Positions 24,108 to 31,454 of a stretch of 46,600 nt of DNA are shown in pieces; within the stretch, counting starts at the first letter, position 1; every line of letters begins with the position of its first letter. This stretch comes from DATDMG01 sp036518955. Lineage in GTDB: Bacteria > Actinomycetota > Actinomycetes > Actinomycetales > Kineosporiaceae. Position numbers and translations under genes: made by a program. The stretch covers positions 1-46,600 of the forward strand of contig DATDMG010000170.1 of assembly GCA_036518955.1 (NCBI GenBank), given 5' to 3'. The notes beneath the pieces are model-generated. The model was not told the DNA's origin. It saw nothing but the letters and a program-made list of their open reading frames with translations, and did not search any database.

Positions 24108-25757
24108 TCAGGACGTCCGGGAGAGTGCGTCGTGCAGGTCCTGCTCGACGTCGCCGATGCCGTGGATCCCGAAGCGCTCCACCAGGACGTCGAGCAGTCG
24201 GGGCGTGAGGAACGCCGGCAGGGTCGGCCCGAGCGAGATGTTGCGCAGCCCGAGCGCCAGCAGGCCGAGCAGCACGGCGACCGCCTTCTGCTCGAACCAC
24301 GAAATGACCAGGGTGAGGGGCAGGTCGTTGACCCCGCAACCGAACGCGTCCGCGAGGGCGGAGGCGATCCGGATCGCGGAGTGGCTGTCGTTGCACTGGC
24401 CGATGTCGAGCAGCCGGGGAATGCCGGCCACCTCTCCGAAGTCCAGGTGGTTGAACCGGTACTTGCCGCACCCCAGAGTCAGCAGCACGGTGTCTCGCGG
24501 GGCGCGCTCGGCGAACTCGGTGTAGTAGTTGCGGCCGACCTTGGCACCGTCGCACCCGCCCACCAGGAAGAAGTGCCGAATGGCACCCGACCGCACCGCG
24601 TCGACGACGGCTCCGGCCACGCCGAGGACGGCGTCCGCGCCGAACCCGACCAGGACCGACGTCTCGGGCGCGTCGGCGGTGAACCCGGGCGCGGCGAGGG
24701 CCGCGTCGATCGCGGGGGACAGATCCGACCCGTCGAGGTGCCGCACGCCGGGCCAGCCGACCGGACCGAGGGTGAAGATCCGGTCCCGGTAGTTCTCACG
24801 CGGCCGGATCAGGCAGTTCGAGGTCATCACGATCGCGCCCGGGAACGCCGCGAACTCGCGACGCTGGTCCTGCCAGGCGCCGCCGTAGTTGCCGACGAGG
24901 TGCGGGTGCGCCGCCAGCTGGGGATAGCCGTGCGCCGGGAGCAGCTCGCCGTGGGTGTAGACGTTCAGGCCCAGGCCCCGGGTCCGCTCCAGGACGGCCT
25001 CCAGATCGCCGAGGTCGTGGCCGCTGACCAGGATCGCCTTGCCGGCGACCGGCGAGGTGCGGGCGAGCCGCGGCGACGGGATGCCGAAGCGGCCGGTGTT
25101 CGCCGCGTCCAGCAGGCCGAGCACGTCCAGGGTGAGCCGGCCGACGTCGAGCGCACGGCCGAGCAGCTCGTCGACGTCCGTCGGCCCACCGGCCAGGTAC
25201 GCCAGCGCCGACTCCACGCCGGCGAACACCTCCGGATCCTCCCGGCCGAGGGTGTGCGCGTGGTAGGCGTACGCACAGACGCCCTTGACGCCGTACAGGA
25301 CGAGCGCGCGCAGCCCGACCACGTCCGGACCGACCACGGCCTCGTCGGCGTTCAGCGCGACCTCGCCGGCCTGCCGCAGCAGGCCGGCGGTGTCCGCGGC
25401 CGGCCGCCAGACCGCCGGGCCGTCGAGCGCCGCGCCCGGCACGGCCGACGGCGGGCATGCCGCCCGAACCCGGTCCCGGACGACCGCGGCCCGGCGGATG
25501 AGCTCGACGATCCGGTCGTCGGAGAAGTTGACGTTCGTGAGTGTGCTGAAGACGGCCCGGACGACGAAGGCGGACGCCGCCGGGTCCGTCACCCCGGCGG
25601 CCCGGGCCGGCGTCGTCCACTGGCAGATGCCCGCCACCGCATGGAGCAGCAGGTCCTGCAGCTGCGACGTGGTGGCCGTCTTGCCGCACGTTCCGGGCGC
25701 GGTCACGCAGGCGAGGACGCCGTTGCGCTTCGTCTGCTCGCACTGGAAGCAGAACAT
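24108..25757 (-). CDS. hcp: Hybrid-cluster protein (hydroxylamine/NO reductase)
   Basis: A 549-residue protein from ATG 25757 (AGGAGG ribosome site), the normal Hcp length. The N-terminal iron-sulfur motif has Cys3, Cys6, Cys17 and Cys24 (MFCFQCEQTKRNG...ACVTAPGTCGK). The hybrid Fe-S-O cluster ligands lie in segments such as VYTHGELLPAHGYP, MTSNCLIRP, VGGCDGAK, LTLGCGKYRFN and GQCNDSHSAIRIA. Hcp reduces NO to N2O and hydroxylamine to ammonia and protects against nitrosative stress under anoxia. An FNR-type palindrome lies 87 bp upstream, at the end of the regulator gene. No hcr-like reductase is fused or adjacent on this strand. Confidence 0.96.
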   Translation of the reverse strand: MFCFQCEQTKRNGVLACVTAPGTCGKTATTSQLQDLLLHAVAGICQWTTPARAAGVTDPAASAFVVRAVFSTLTNVNFSDDRIVELIRRAAVVRDRVRAACPPSAVPGAALDGPAVWRPAADTAGLLRQAGEVALNADEAVVGPDVVGLRALVLYGVKGVCAYAYHAHTLGREDPEVFAGVESALAYLAGGPTDVDELLGRALDVGRLTLDVLGLLDAANTGRFGIPSPRLARTSPVAGKAILVSGHDLGDLEAVLERTRGLGLNVYTHGELLPAHGYPQLAAHPHLVGNYGGAWQDQRREFAAFPGAIVMTSNCLIRPRENYRDRIFTLGPVGWPGVRHLDGSDLSPAIDAALAAPGFTADAPETSVLVGFGADAVLGVAGAVVDAVRSGAIRHFFLVGGCDGAKVGRNYYTEFAERAPRDTVLLTLGCGKYRFNHLDFGEVAGIPRLLDIGQCNDSHSAIRIASALADAFGCGVNDLPLTLVISWFEQKAVAVLLGLLALGLRNISLGPTLPAFLTPRLLDVLVERFGIHGIGDVEQDLHDALSRTS

Positions 25758-25843
25758 GTGGCCTCCTGGTGTTCCCTGGCTGGCGGCGGCGCGGGCGCGC
25801 CGCACCCTGCCGGGATCGTCCCTGCTGCCGGGCACCCGCCGCC

Positions 25844-25857
25844 TTGACCCAGGTCAA
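25844..25857. promoter_or_regulatory. FNR/DNR-type operator upstream of hcp
   Basis: TTGAC-CCAG-GTCAA is a perfect 14-bp inverted repeat with the TTGA(T/C)-N4-(A/G)TCAA layout of FNR/DNR sites. It overlaps the stop codon of the FNR-type gene and is centred 93 bp before the hcp ATG. The regulator encoded next to it has the ExxSR recognition-helix residues that read TTGA half-sites. This is good evidence for direct control of hcp, although no experiment is visible. Confidence 0.8.
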
Positions 25858-26651
25858 GGTCGGCCGCGAGGAAAACCACCCCCGGGGGAAGACGTTGGTC
25901 CTTGCTCGGCGAGCGCCTCCAGGTCGGGCACGAAGATCTGCCGCCCTGCCACCCGGATCAGGCCGCGGTCGGACAGGTCACGCAGGGCGCGGGAGAATGT
26001 CTCGGGGGTGAGGTTGAGCCGCGAGGCGATGACCTGCTTGCTGGTCGGCAGGACGACGACACGGTCGTCGTCGCCCGGCGCCGGTCGGTCGGCGCGGGAA
26101 CGCTGCTGCCCCACCCGGTCGCGAGGTGGCTCCTGCCGAGCCGCCGCGACGAGGTAGGCCACCACCCGGTCCCGGCTGGAGCTGAGCGTGTAGGAAGCGA
26201 CGTCCCGGACCATGGTGTGCAGCCGCACCGCCATGCCGGCGAGCATCCGCCGGGCGAACATCGGGTCGCTCGCCAGCAGGTGTTCGACAGCGTCGATCGG
26301 CACGGTGACCAGACGCGTCGGCTCCAGCGCGGTGGCGGTGACCGGGTAGGGCTCGCCCAGCAGCATGACCGCTTCGCCGAACGTCTCGCCGGGACGGATC
26401 ACCTCCAGGACCTTCTCGCCGCCGCCCACCTCCTGGACGGCGAGCTTGACCACCCCCTCGACCACCACGAAGAAGCCCGGCGCGACCTCACCCCGATGGA
26501 ACAGCACCTCGCCGCGGGCGAGGCCACGGACCCGGGCACGGGCAGCCAGGGCGGCGACCTCGGCCGCGCCGACGCGGGTGAAGAGCGGCAGGTCACCCAG
26601 CAGCCGGACCGTGCCGCGCGGAGGCACCGCGTCGAGGGGACCGGCGCTCAC
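25854..26651 (-). CDS. Crp/Fnr-family regulator, cysteine-free (DNR-like)
   Basis: A 265-residue protein. The cNMP-like sensor domain (residues 18-135: GEVLFHRGEVAPGFFVVVEG, PGETFGEAVMLLGEPYPVTA) is followed by the dimerisation helix and a winged HTH (KQVIASRLNLTPETFSRALRDL). The recognition helix has Glu-x-x-Ser-Arg, as in FNR. There is no cysteine in the whole protein, so it cannot hold the FNR iron-sulfur cluster; DNR-type NO sensing through heme, or another signal, is more likely. An Arg/Asp-rich insert of about 20 residues separates the dimerisation helix from the HTH. The GTG start directly follows the stop of the 1.3S gene, so it is part of the transcarboxylase transcript and likely controls hcp downstream. 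Confidence 0.92.
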   Translation of the reverse strand: MSAGPLDAVPPRGTVRLLGDLPLFTRVGAAEVAALAARARVRGLARGEVLFHRGEVAPGFFVVVEGVVKLAVQEVGGGEKVLEVIRPGETFGEAVMLLGEPYPVTATALEPTRLVTVPIDAVEHLLASDPMFARRMLAGMAVRLHTMVRDVASYTLSSSRDRVVAYLVAAARQEPPRDRVGQQRSRADRPAPGDDDRVVVLPTSKQVIASRLNLTPETFSRALRDLSDRGLIRVAGRQIFVPDLEALAEQGPTSSPGGGFPRGRP

Positions 26652-27026
26652 TCAGGCCCAGGTGAGGAGGATCTCGCCGCCCGCGACGGCGTCCCCCGGC
26701 GCCACGGCCACGTCCGCCACGGTCCCGCCGACGGGTGCCGTGATCTCCGTCTCCATCTTCATCGCCTCGAGGATGAGCAGCACCGCGCCCTGCTCCACCG
26801 CCGTCCCGGGTTCTGCCACGATCTTCGTGACGGTCCCCGAGATCGGGGCCCTCAGTACCTTTCCCTCGTCCGCCGGTGCGCTCACGTTCGTGGGCGCCAC
26901 CGGTGCGGCGGCGACGGCGTGACCGTTGCCGCCGAAGACGAGCGGTCCGAGGGTGGGGGGCCGCTCCTCCTCCACCTCGACGTCGACGTCGTACGCCGTC
27001 CCGTTGACGGTCACCTTCAGCTTCAT
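26652..27026 (-). CDS. Transcarboxylase 1.3S biotin carboxyl carrier subunit
   Basis: A 124-residue biotinyl protein. Its start, MKLKVTVNGTAYDVDVEVEE, is almost identical to the 1.3S subunit of Propionibacterium methylmalonyl-CoA carboxyltransferase, as I recall that sequence. A variable Pro/Ala linker precedes the biotinyl domain, with the biotinylated Lys90 in EAMKMETEI. The subunit carries CO2 between the 12S and 5S active sites. ATG 27026 has GCAGGG six bases upstream; the frame is open to 27050, but the earlier starts spoil the conserved N-terminus. The gene abuts the FNR-type regulator gene without a gap. Confidence 0.93.
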   Translation of the reverse strand: MKLKVTVNGTAYDVDVEVEEERPPTLGPLVFGGNGHAVAAAPVAPTNVSAPADEGKVLRAPISGTVTKIVAEPGTAVEQGAVLLILEAMKMETEITAPVGGTVADVAVAPGDAVAGGEILLTWA

Positions 27027-27084
27027 GTCCATCCCTGCTCGATCGTCCAAGGGGCGAGCCCGCGGCCGGCGGCCGCGGGCGGAG

Positions 27085-27369
27085 CTACCGCGTCCCGGGG
27101 GAGACGCGGTGGGACGCCATCACGGCGGCCCGGCCCTCCTGTGCCCACCTCGCCCCGCCGGAGAGGTGGATCTGCCGGACCTTCGCCCGCTTGCCGAGGT
27201 ACGCGGCGACCGCCGCGGAGATGGCCAGGACGACGTCCGGTGGGACCGCCGTCGGCGCCAGCGGTCCGTCGACACTCGCCTCGAGCCACTCCACGCGCCG
27301 CGTGAGCTCCTCGATCCGGGCCAACAGTTGCGCGACGGTCGGCTCCGCCACGCTGCCCTGCCCGCTCAC
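27085..27369 (-). CDS. Small subunit-like protein of the transcarboxylase operon
   Basis: A 94-residue protein whose GTG start overlaps the 12S stop codon (GTGA). The N-terminal half is a predicted coiled coil (VAQLLARIEELTRRVEWLEA). The C-terminal half reads LAISAAVAAYLGKRAKVRQI, then RWAQEGRAAVMASHRV, resembling the tail of OadG/MmdD-type small subunits of biotin-dependent decarboxylases. Unlike OadG it has no membrane helix. It probably helps assemble the 12S and 1.3S parts. An alternative GTG start is at 27351. Its place between the 12S and 1.3S genes supports a structural role in the complex. Confidence 0.75.
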   Translation of the reverse strand: MSGQGSVAEPTVAQLLARIEELTRRVEWLEASVDGPLAPTAVPPDVVLAISAAVAAYLGKRAKVRQIHLSGGARWAQEGRAAVMASHRVSPGTR

Positions 27370-28919
27370 AGCGGGATCAGCCCGTGCTTCTTGGGCGGGC
27401 GCAGCTCCCGCTTGGCGTGCAGGTCCTCGAGGGCGGCGGCGATCGCGTGCCGGGTGTCGGCCGGCTCGATGATGTCGTCGACCAGTCGGCGGGACGCCGC
27501 GACGTACGGGTTCGCGAACGTCTCGCGGTACAGGTCGATGAGCTCCGCCCGCTTCGCGGCCGGATCGTCGGCCGCCTTGATGTCCCTCCGGAAGACGATC
27601 TCCGCCGCTCCCTCGGCGCCCATCACCGCGACCTCGGCGCTCGGCCAGGCGAGCACCCGGTCGGCGCCCAGCCCGCGCGAGCACATCGCGATGTACGCAC
27701 CGCCATAGGCCTTCCGGAGGATGACAGTGATCTTCGGGACGGTCGCGGCCGAGTAGGCGAACAGCATCTTCGCGCCGTGCCGGATGATGCCGCCGTATTC
27801 CTGGCTCACCCCCGGCAGGAAGCCCGGGACGTCGACGAAGGTGACCAGCGGGATGTTGAAGGCGTTGCAGAACCGGACGAAGCGTGCCCCCTTGTCGGAG
27901 GCGTTGATGTCCAGCACGCCGGAGATCACGCTGGGCTGGCTCGCGATCACGCCGACCGACCGGCCACAGACGCGAGCGAATCCGATCACGATGTTCGGGG
28001 CGTAGCCGGACTGCACCTCGAGGAAGTCCGCGTCGTCCACCACGTTCGCGATGATCTCGCGGACGTCGTACGCCTTCTTCGGGTCGTCCGGGATGATCTC
28101 GTTCAGCCTCGGGTTCGGCTCGACCACGCCCTCGCAGGCGGCCTCAGGCGCGTCCTCGCTGTTGTTGCTGGGCAGGAAGCTCAGCAGCTTCTTGGCGATG
28201 AGCATCGCCTGCCGGTCGTCGTCCGCGACGAAATGGACGACGCCCGAGTGCACCATGTGCGCGTCCGGGCCGCCCAGCTGCTCGTCGGTGACGACCTCGC
28301 CGGTCACCTGCTGGATCACGCTCGGGCCGGTGATGAACATCCGGGCCGCCCGGGTCTGGATGATGAAGTCCGTCAGTGCCGGGGAGTACACGGCACCGCC
28401 GGCACACGGCCCGGCGATGATCGAGATCTGCGGGACGACGCCGCTCAGCTGGACGTTGCTGTAGAACACGCGGGCGTACCCGGCGAGCGAGTCGATGCCC
28501 TCCTGCACCCGGGCGCCGCCGGAGTCGTTGATGAAGATGAACGGCGAGCCCGTCTTCAGCGACATCTGCATCGCGTCGACGACCTTGTCGTTGTGCACCT
28601 CACCGGCCGATCCGCCGGCCACCGTGAAGTCCTGGCTGGCCAGGTGGACGGGGCGGCCGAGCACGGTGGCGGCGCCGGTGACGACGCCGTCCGCGGGGAC
28701 GACGGCGTCCGCCATCCCGAACAGCGTCGAGCGGTGCTGGGCGAACATCCCGGCCTCGGCGAAACTCCCGGGGTCGACCAGCTCGGCGATCCGCTCGCGG
28801 GCGGTGAGCTTGCCCTGGTCGTGCTGCTTGGCGGTCCGCTGCTCACCTCCGCCGGCCATGATCGCCTCGCGGCGCTCGGCCAGCTCTTCGATGCGGTCCT
28901 TCATGGTTCGCGTCTTCAC
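27366..28919 (-). CDS. mmdA: Transcarboxylase 12S subunit (methylmalonyl-CoA carboxyltransferase)
   Basis: A 517-residue crotonase-fold carboxyltransferase. The hexameric 12S subunit moves CO2 from (S)-methylmalonyl-CoA to biotin on 1.3S. Motifs match the Propionibacterium subunit and acyl-CoA carboxylase beta subunits: KQHDQGKLTARERI, FGMADAVVPADGVVTG, GGSAGEVHNDKVVDAM, NDSGGARVQEGIDSL, the oxyanion loop GPCAGGAVYSPALTDF, PGFLPGVSQEYGGIIRHGAK, and LRKAYGGAYIAM. I chose GTG 28919 (GAGGA five bases upstream) over ATG 28904. It begins 9 bp after the 5S gene. Taken alone it could be a propionyl-CoA carboxylase beta subunit; the 5S neighbour decides for transcarboxylase. Confidence 0.94.
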   Translation of the reverse strand: MKTRTMKDRIEELAERREAIMAGGGEQRTAKQHDQGKLTARERIAELVDPGSFAEAGMFAQHRSTLFGMADAVVPADGVVTGAATVLGRPVHLASQDFTVAGGSAGEVHNDKVVDAMQMSLKTGSPFIFINDSGGARVQEGIDSLAGYARVFYSNVQLSGVVPQISIIAGPCAGGAVYSPALTDFIIQTRAARMFITGPSVIQQVTGEVVTDEQLGGPDAHMVHSGVVHFVADDDRQAMLIAKKLLSFLPSNNSEDAPEAACEGVVEPNPRLNEIIPDDPKKAYDVREIIANVVDDADFLEVQSGYAPNIVIGFARVCGRSVGVIASQPSVISGVLDINASDKGARFVRFCNAFNIPLVTFVDVPGFLPGVSQEYGGIIRHGAKMLFAYSAATVPKITVILRKAYGGAYIAMCSRGLGADRVLAWPSAEVAVMGAEGAAEIVFRRDIKAADDPAAKRAELIDLYRETFANPYVAASRRLVDDIIEPADTRHAIAAALEDLHAKRELRPPKKHGLIPL

Positions 28920-28927
28920 GGGCGTCC

Positions 28928-30427
28928 TCACGCAGGAGCGACCGACACGCTGTGCTGCGTGCCGTTCACGGTGACCTTGTAGGTGATCGGGGTGCGCAAC
29001 GCGCCGGAGCCGTTCCCGGCCGCGTCCGCGAGCTTCTCCGCCGCAACGTCCTTCGGATCGCGGCCGACGTTCTTCGGGCCCTGCGGGCGCGCGGCGAAGA
29101 ACCCCGGCGCCACCTTCGGGAACATGGCGTGGGTCAGGACGTCCTCGTCGGAGCCGTTGCACCCGGGTACCGCCAGGGCCTGGGCCCGCAGCTGCTCCCA
29201 TTCCGGCTGCAGCAGGTCGGCGGGTCGCACGGTGATCGGCGGCTTCTTCATCTGCGCCTCGGCAGCGGCCACCACCTCGGAGTTGCGCTCGCCGATGCAG
29301 TGGCCGTAGTAACCGAGCATCAGGTCCGCGAACTCCGCCGTCATCACCTTGTACCGACCCATCAGCACGTTGAACACGGCCTGGGTGCCGACGATCTGGC
29401 TGGACGGCGTCACGAGCGGCGGGAACCCGGCGTCCGCGCGGACCCGGGGCACCTCGGCGAGCACCTCCTTGAGCTTGCCGCCCGCACCCTGCTGTCTGAG
29501 CTGGCTCTCCATGTTCGAGATCATCCCGCCGGGAATCTGACTGGTGAAGATCTCGGTCTCCACACCGGTGATCCCGGAGAGGAATTCGGCGTACCTCGGC
29601 CGGACGCCGGCGAAGTACTCCTTGGTGGCGAGCAACTTCTCCATGTCCAGGTCTGCGGTGAACCCGGTGCCCTCGAGCATCTCGACCAGGCTCTCCGTCG
29701 GGTTGTGACCAGGGCCGAGCGACAGTGAGCTGATCGCGGTGTCCACACAGTCGGCGCCGGCCTCGATGGCCTTCATCAGTGAGACCAGGGTGACCCCGGT
29801 CGTCGCGTGGCAGTGGAGGTGGACCCGGATGTCGGGGAACACCGCCTTGATGGCTTTGACGATGTCGTACGCGGGCTGCGGCTTGAGCAGCGCGGCCATG
29901 TCCTTGATGCACAGCGAGTCGCAACCGAGCGCGATCAACTCACGGGCCAGCTGCACGTAGCCCTCGACCGTGTGCAGCGGGCTGACCGTGTAACAGATCG
30001 TCCCCTGCGCGTGCTTGCCGACCCGCTTCACCGCGGCGATGGCCCGCTCGACGTTGCGGACGTCGTTCAGGGCGTCGAACACCCGGAACACGTCCATCCC
30101 GTTCTCCGCGGCCTTGACCACGAACCGGTCGACGACCTCGTCCTCGTAGTGGCGGTAGCCGAGCAGGTTCTGCCCGCGCAACAGCATCTGGGTGCGCGAG
30201 GTGGGCAGCAGTCGGCGGAAGGTGCGCAGCCGCTCCCAGGGGTCCTCGTTGAGGAATCGGATGCAGGCGTCGAACGTGGCGCCGCCCCAGCACTCAACGC
30301 TCCAGTAGCCGGCGGCGTCGATGTCCGCACAGGCCGGAGTCATGTCCTCCAGCGCCATCCGAGTGGCCATCAGGCTCTGGTGTGCATCCCTGAGGGCCAG
30401 CTCCGTGACGTCGATCTTACGGTCCAC
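28928..30427 (-). CDS. Transcarboxylase 5S subunit (pyruvate carboxyltransferase)
   Basis: A 499-residue TIM-barrel protein that transfers CO2 from biotin to pyruvate, giving oxaloacetate. The opening LALRDAHQSLMATRMALEDM and the block AGYWSVECWGGATFDACIRF are hallmarks. Metal ligands are Asp14, the carbamylated Lys175 (CIKDMAALLKP), His205 and His207 (HLHCHATTGV), at offsets expected from Propionibacterium 5S (Lys184, His215, His217). The C-terminal part (TPSSQIVGTQAVFNV; MLGYYG) matches 5S and pyruvate carboxylase C-domains. The last 20 residues (YKVTVNGTQHSVSV) echo the N-terminus of 1.3S. GTG 30427 has GAGGAG five bases upstream. It is the first gene of the run. Confidence 0.95.
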   Translation of the reverse strand: MDRKIDVTELALRDAHQSLMATRMALEDMTPACADIDAAGYWSVECWGGATFDACIRFLNEDPWERLRTFRRLLPTSRTQMLLRGQNLLGYRHYEDEVVDRFVVKAAENGMDVFRVFDALNDVRNVERAIAAVKRVGKHAQGTICYTVSPLHTVEGYVQLARELIALGCDSLCIKDMAALLKPQPAYDIVKAIKAVFPDIRVHLHCHATTGVTLVSLMKAIEAGADCVDTAISSLSLGPGHNPTESLVEMLEGTGFTADLDMEKLLATKEYFAGVRPRYAEFLSGITGVETEIFTSQIPGGMISNMESQLRQQGAGGKLKEVLAEVPRVRADAGFPPLVTPSSQIVGTQAVFNVLMGRYKVMTAEFADLMLGYYGHCIGERNSEVVAAAEAQMKKPPITVRPADLLQPEWEQLRAQALAVPGCNGSDEDVLTHAMFPKVAPGFFAARPQGPKNVGRDPKDVAAEKLADAAGNGSGALRTPITYKVTVNGTQHSVSVAPA

Positions 30428-30865
30428 AGTTACTCCTCGTCACCGCTCGGGCATGCCCTCCAGGCGCTGTCCCACCGCCGTCCGGGCTGGCCCCTACGAT
30501 TCCGTGTTTTCCCGCGGGGTTACTCGGACGAAAGACCCGGCTCGCCACGTCCGACGTGATGAACGGCGGCGGGCGTCGCCAGGCTAGCGGCGGCCGCTGC
30601 GCCGCCCATGCCGACGCGCGGAGGCTGATCGCGAGGGCACACCCACCTGGCGGATGAGATCCACCCAGAGCACGGCCGGCTCGGCGAGCGAATCGCGTTC
30701 TCCCCCGAGCAGGGCGGGCCGTTCCGCAGCGGCGTTACCCCGGCTCGGGCCCTGTCCGCCTGACCGGGATGTGACGCAGAACTCCGCACGACACGCCGTG
30801 AATACCCTCGGCGACAGGGCGAAGGTCCCCGCCCCGCCGGCTCGACGGCGCCAGGCTGGGGAGCC
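30428..30865. other. Promoter-bearing intergenic region of the transcarboxylase operon
   Basis: No convincing gene in 438 bp. The sequence just upstream of the 5S gene is comparatively AT-rich. On the minus strand GGGTC-TTTC-GTCCG (30525-30538) matches 11 of 14 positions of the DosR core, too weak to call. TTACTC occurs at about 30430 and 30520, echoing half of the adhE palindrome. The right part should hold the promoter of the small divergent gene at 30866. Confidence 0.4.
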
Positions 30866-31096
30866 GTGGACCAATCCGTTGCACAGACCCGAAGGGTGCT
30901 GGTCACCAGCCCCTTCCAGCGCCTCGAGACCGCTCGCCCGACCACCGACGGCTACCTTGTCGGTGGTCGCGTCACCCACGACCGCTTCGGGGTGGGCCGG
31001 ATCACCGCCGTCGACACCGAGTTCGTCACCGTCGACTTCGGCGGTGGAGCGGTGAGACAGTTCCGCGCCGGATCACGCGGACTGTCCCGGCTCTGA
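30866..31096 (+). CDS. Small stand-alone protein resembling the UvrD/PcrA C-terminal domain
   Basis: A 76-residue protein from GTG 30866 with GGGGAG upstream. Its core GGRVTHDRFGVGRITAVDTE and VTVDFGGGAVRQF resembles the Tudor-like C-terminal domain of UvrD/PcrA helicases (pattern 'G-x-V-x-H-x-x-F-G-x-G-x-V'), which contacts RNA polymerase. Here it occurs without a helicase. It could bind RNA polymerase or nucleic acid on its own, but this is inference. The N-terminal 25 residues look disordered. It is monocistronic. Confidence 0.65.
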   Translation: MDQSVAQTRRVLVTSPFQRLETARPTTDGYLVGGRVTHDRFGVGRITAVDTEFVTVDFGGGAVRQFRAGSRGLSRL

Positions 31097-31139
31097 CACT
31101 CCGGCCGCCCGCACGAGCGCTTGCCCTCTCCGGTGGGCC

Positions 31140-31454
31140 GTGCCGGTGGAGGTGAGCCACTACCAGCTCGGTCTCGCGGCAGTGGGTCTCGGCCTGCTCG
31201 TCGGACTCGGGATGGCGCGGACGGCGTCCCCGTGGCGCCCGCTGCCGATCGTCGCGGCCGTGACGGCGCTCGCCCCAGCCGCCGGCCGTCCAGTGATCAC
31301 GCACCAGTCGCGGTCACGTGGGGCGGGCGCCCCTGACCACCCCCTGGTGACGGCGGTGGATCAGCCGGCGGCGCAGGCGCCCGTCGACACGGGTACGGTC
31401 GAGTGCACCCCGGTCGTCAGGTCGGGCTGCGCCTCGTCGAAGGTGAGCGCGTAG
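31140..31454 (+). CDS. Possible small membrane protein
   Basis: A frame of 104 codons starting at GTG 31140 or GTG 31152. It begins SHYQLGLAAVGLGLLVGLGMAR, a plausible membrane helix, with a second hydrophobic run LPIVAAVTALAPAAG. The last 30 codons overlap the antisense end of marP, and the sequence there looks like a shadow. I list it because the hydrophobic start follows GGTGGAG, but it may not be a gene. Confidence 0.2.
   Translation: MPVEVSHYQLGLAAVGLGLLVGLGMARTASPWRPLPIVAAVTALAPAAGRPVITHQSRSRGAGAPDHPLVTAVDQPAAQAPVDTGTVECTPVVRSGCASSKVSA

Noticed and set aside
22861..25757. The FAD reductase as the Hcr partner of Hcp
   Set aside because: It is on the opposite strand and lacks the ferredoxin domain of Hcr. 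Proximity alone is not enough.
24132..25847. 571-codon plus-strand frame opposite hcp
   Set aside because: It is an antisense shadow; the Hcp cysteine motifs and ribosome site are on the minus strand.
27366..29924. A single 852-codon minus-strand frame covering 12S and part of 5S
   Set aside because: The first 330 or so codons are a shadow of the 5S gene. The 12S homology begins at about 28919, where a ribosome site and GTG are found.
30525..30538. DosR box before the transcarboxylase operon
   Set aside because: Only 11 of 14 core positions match and the arms are not symmetrical; this can occur by chance in such DNA.
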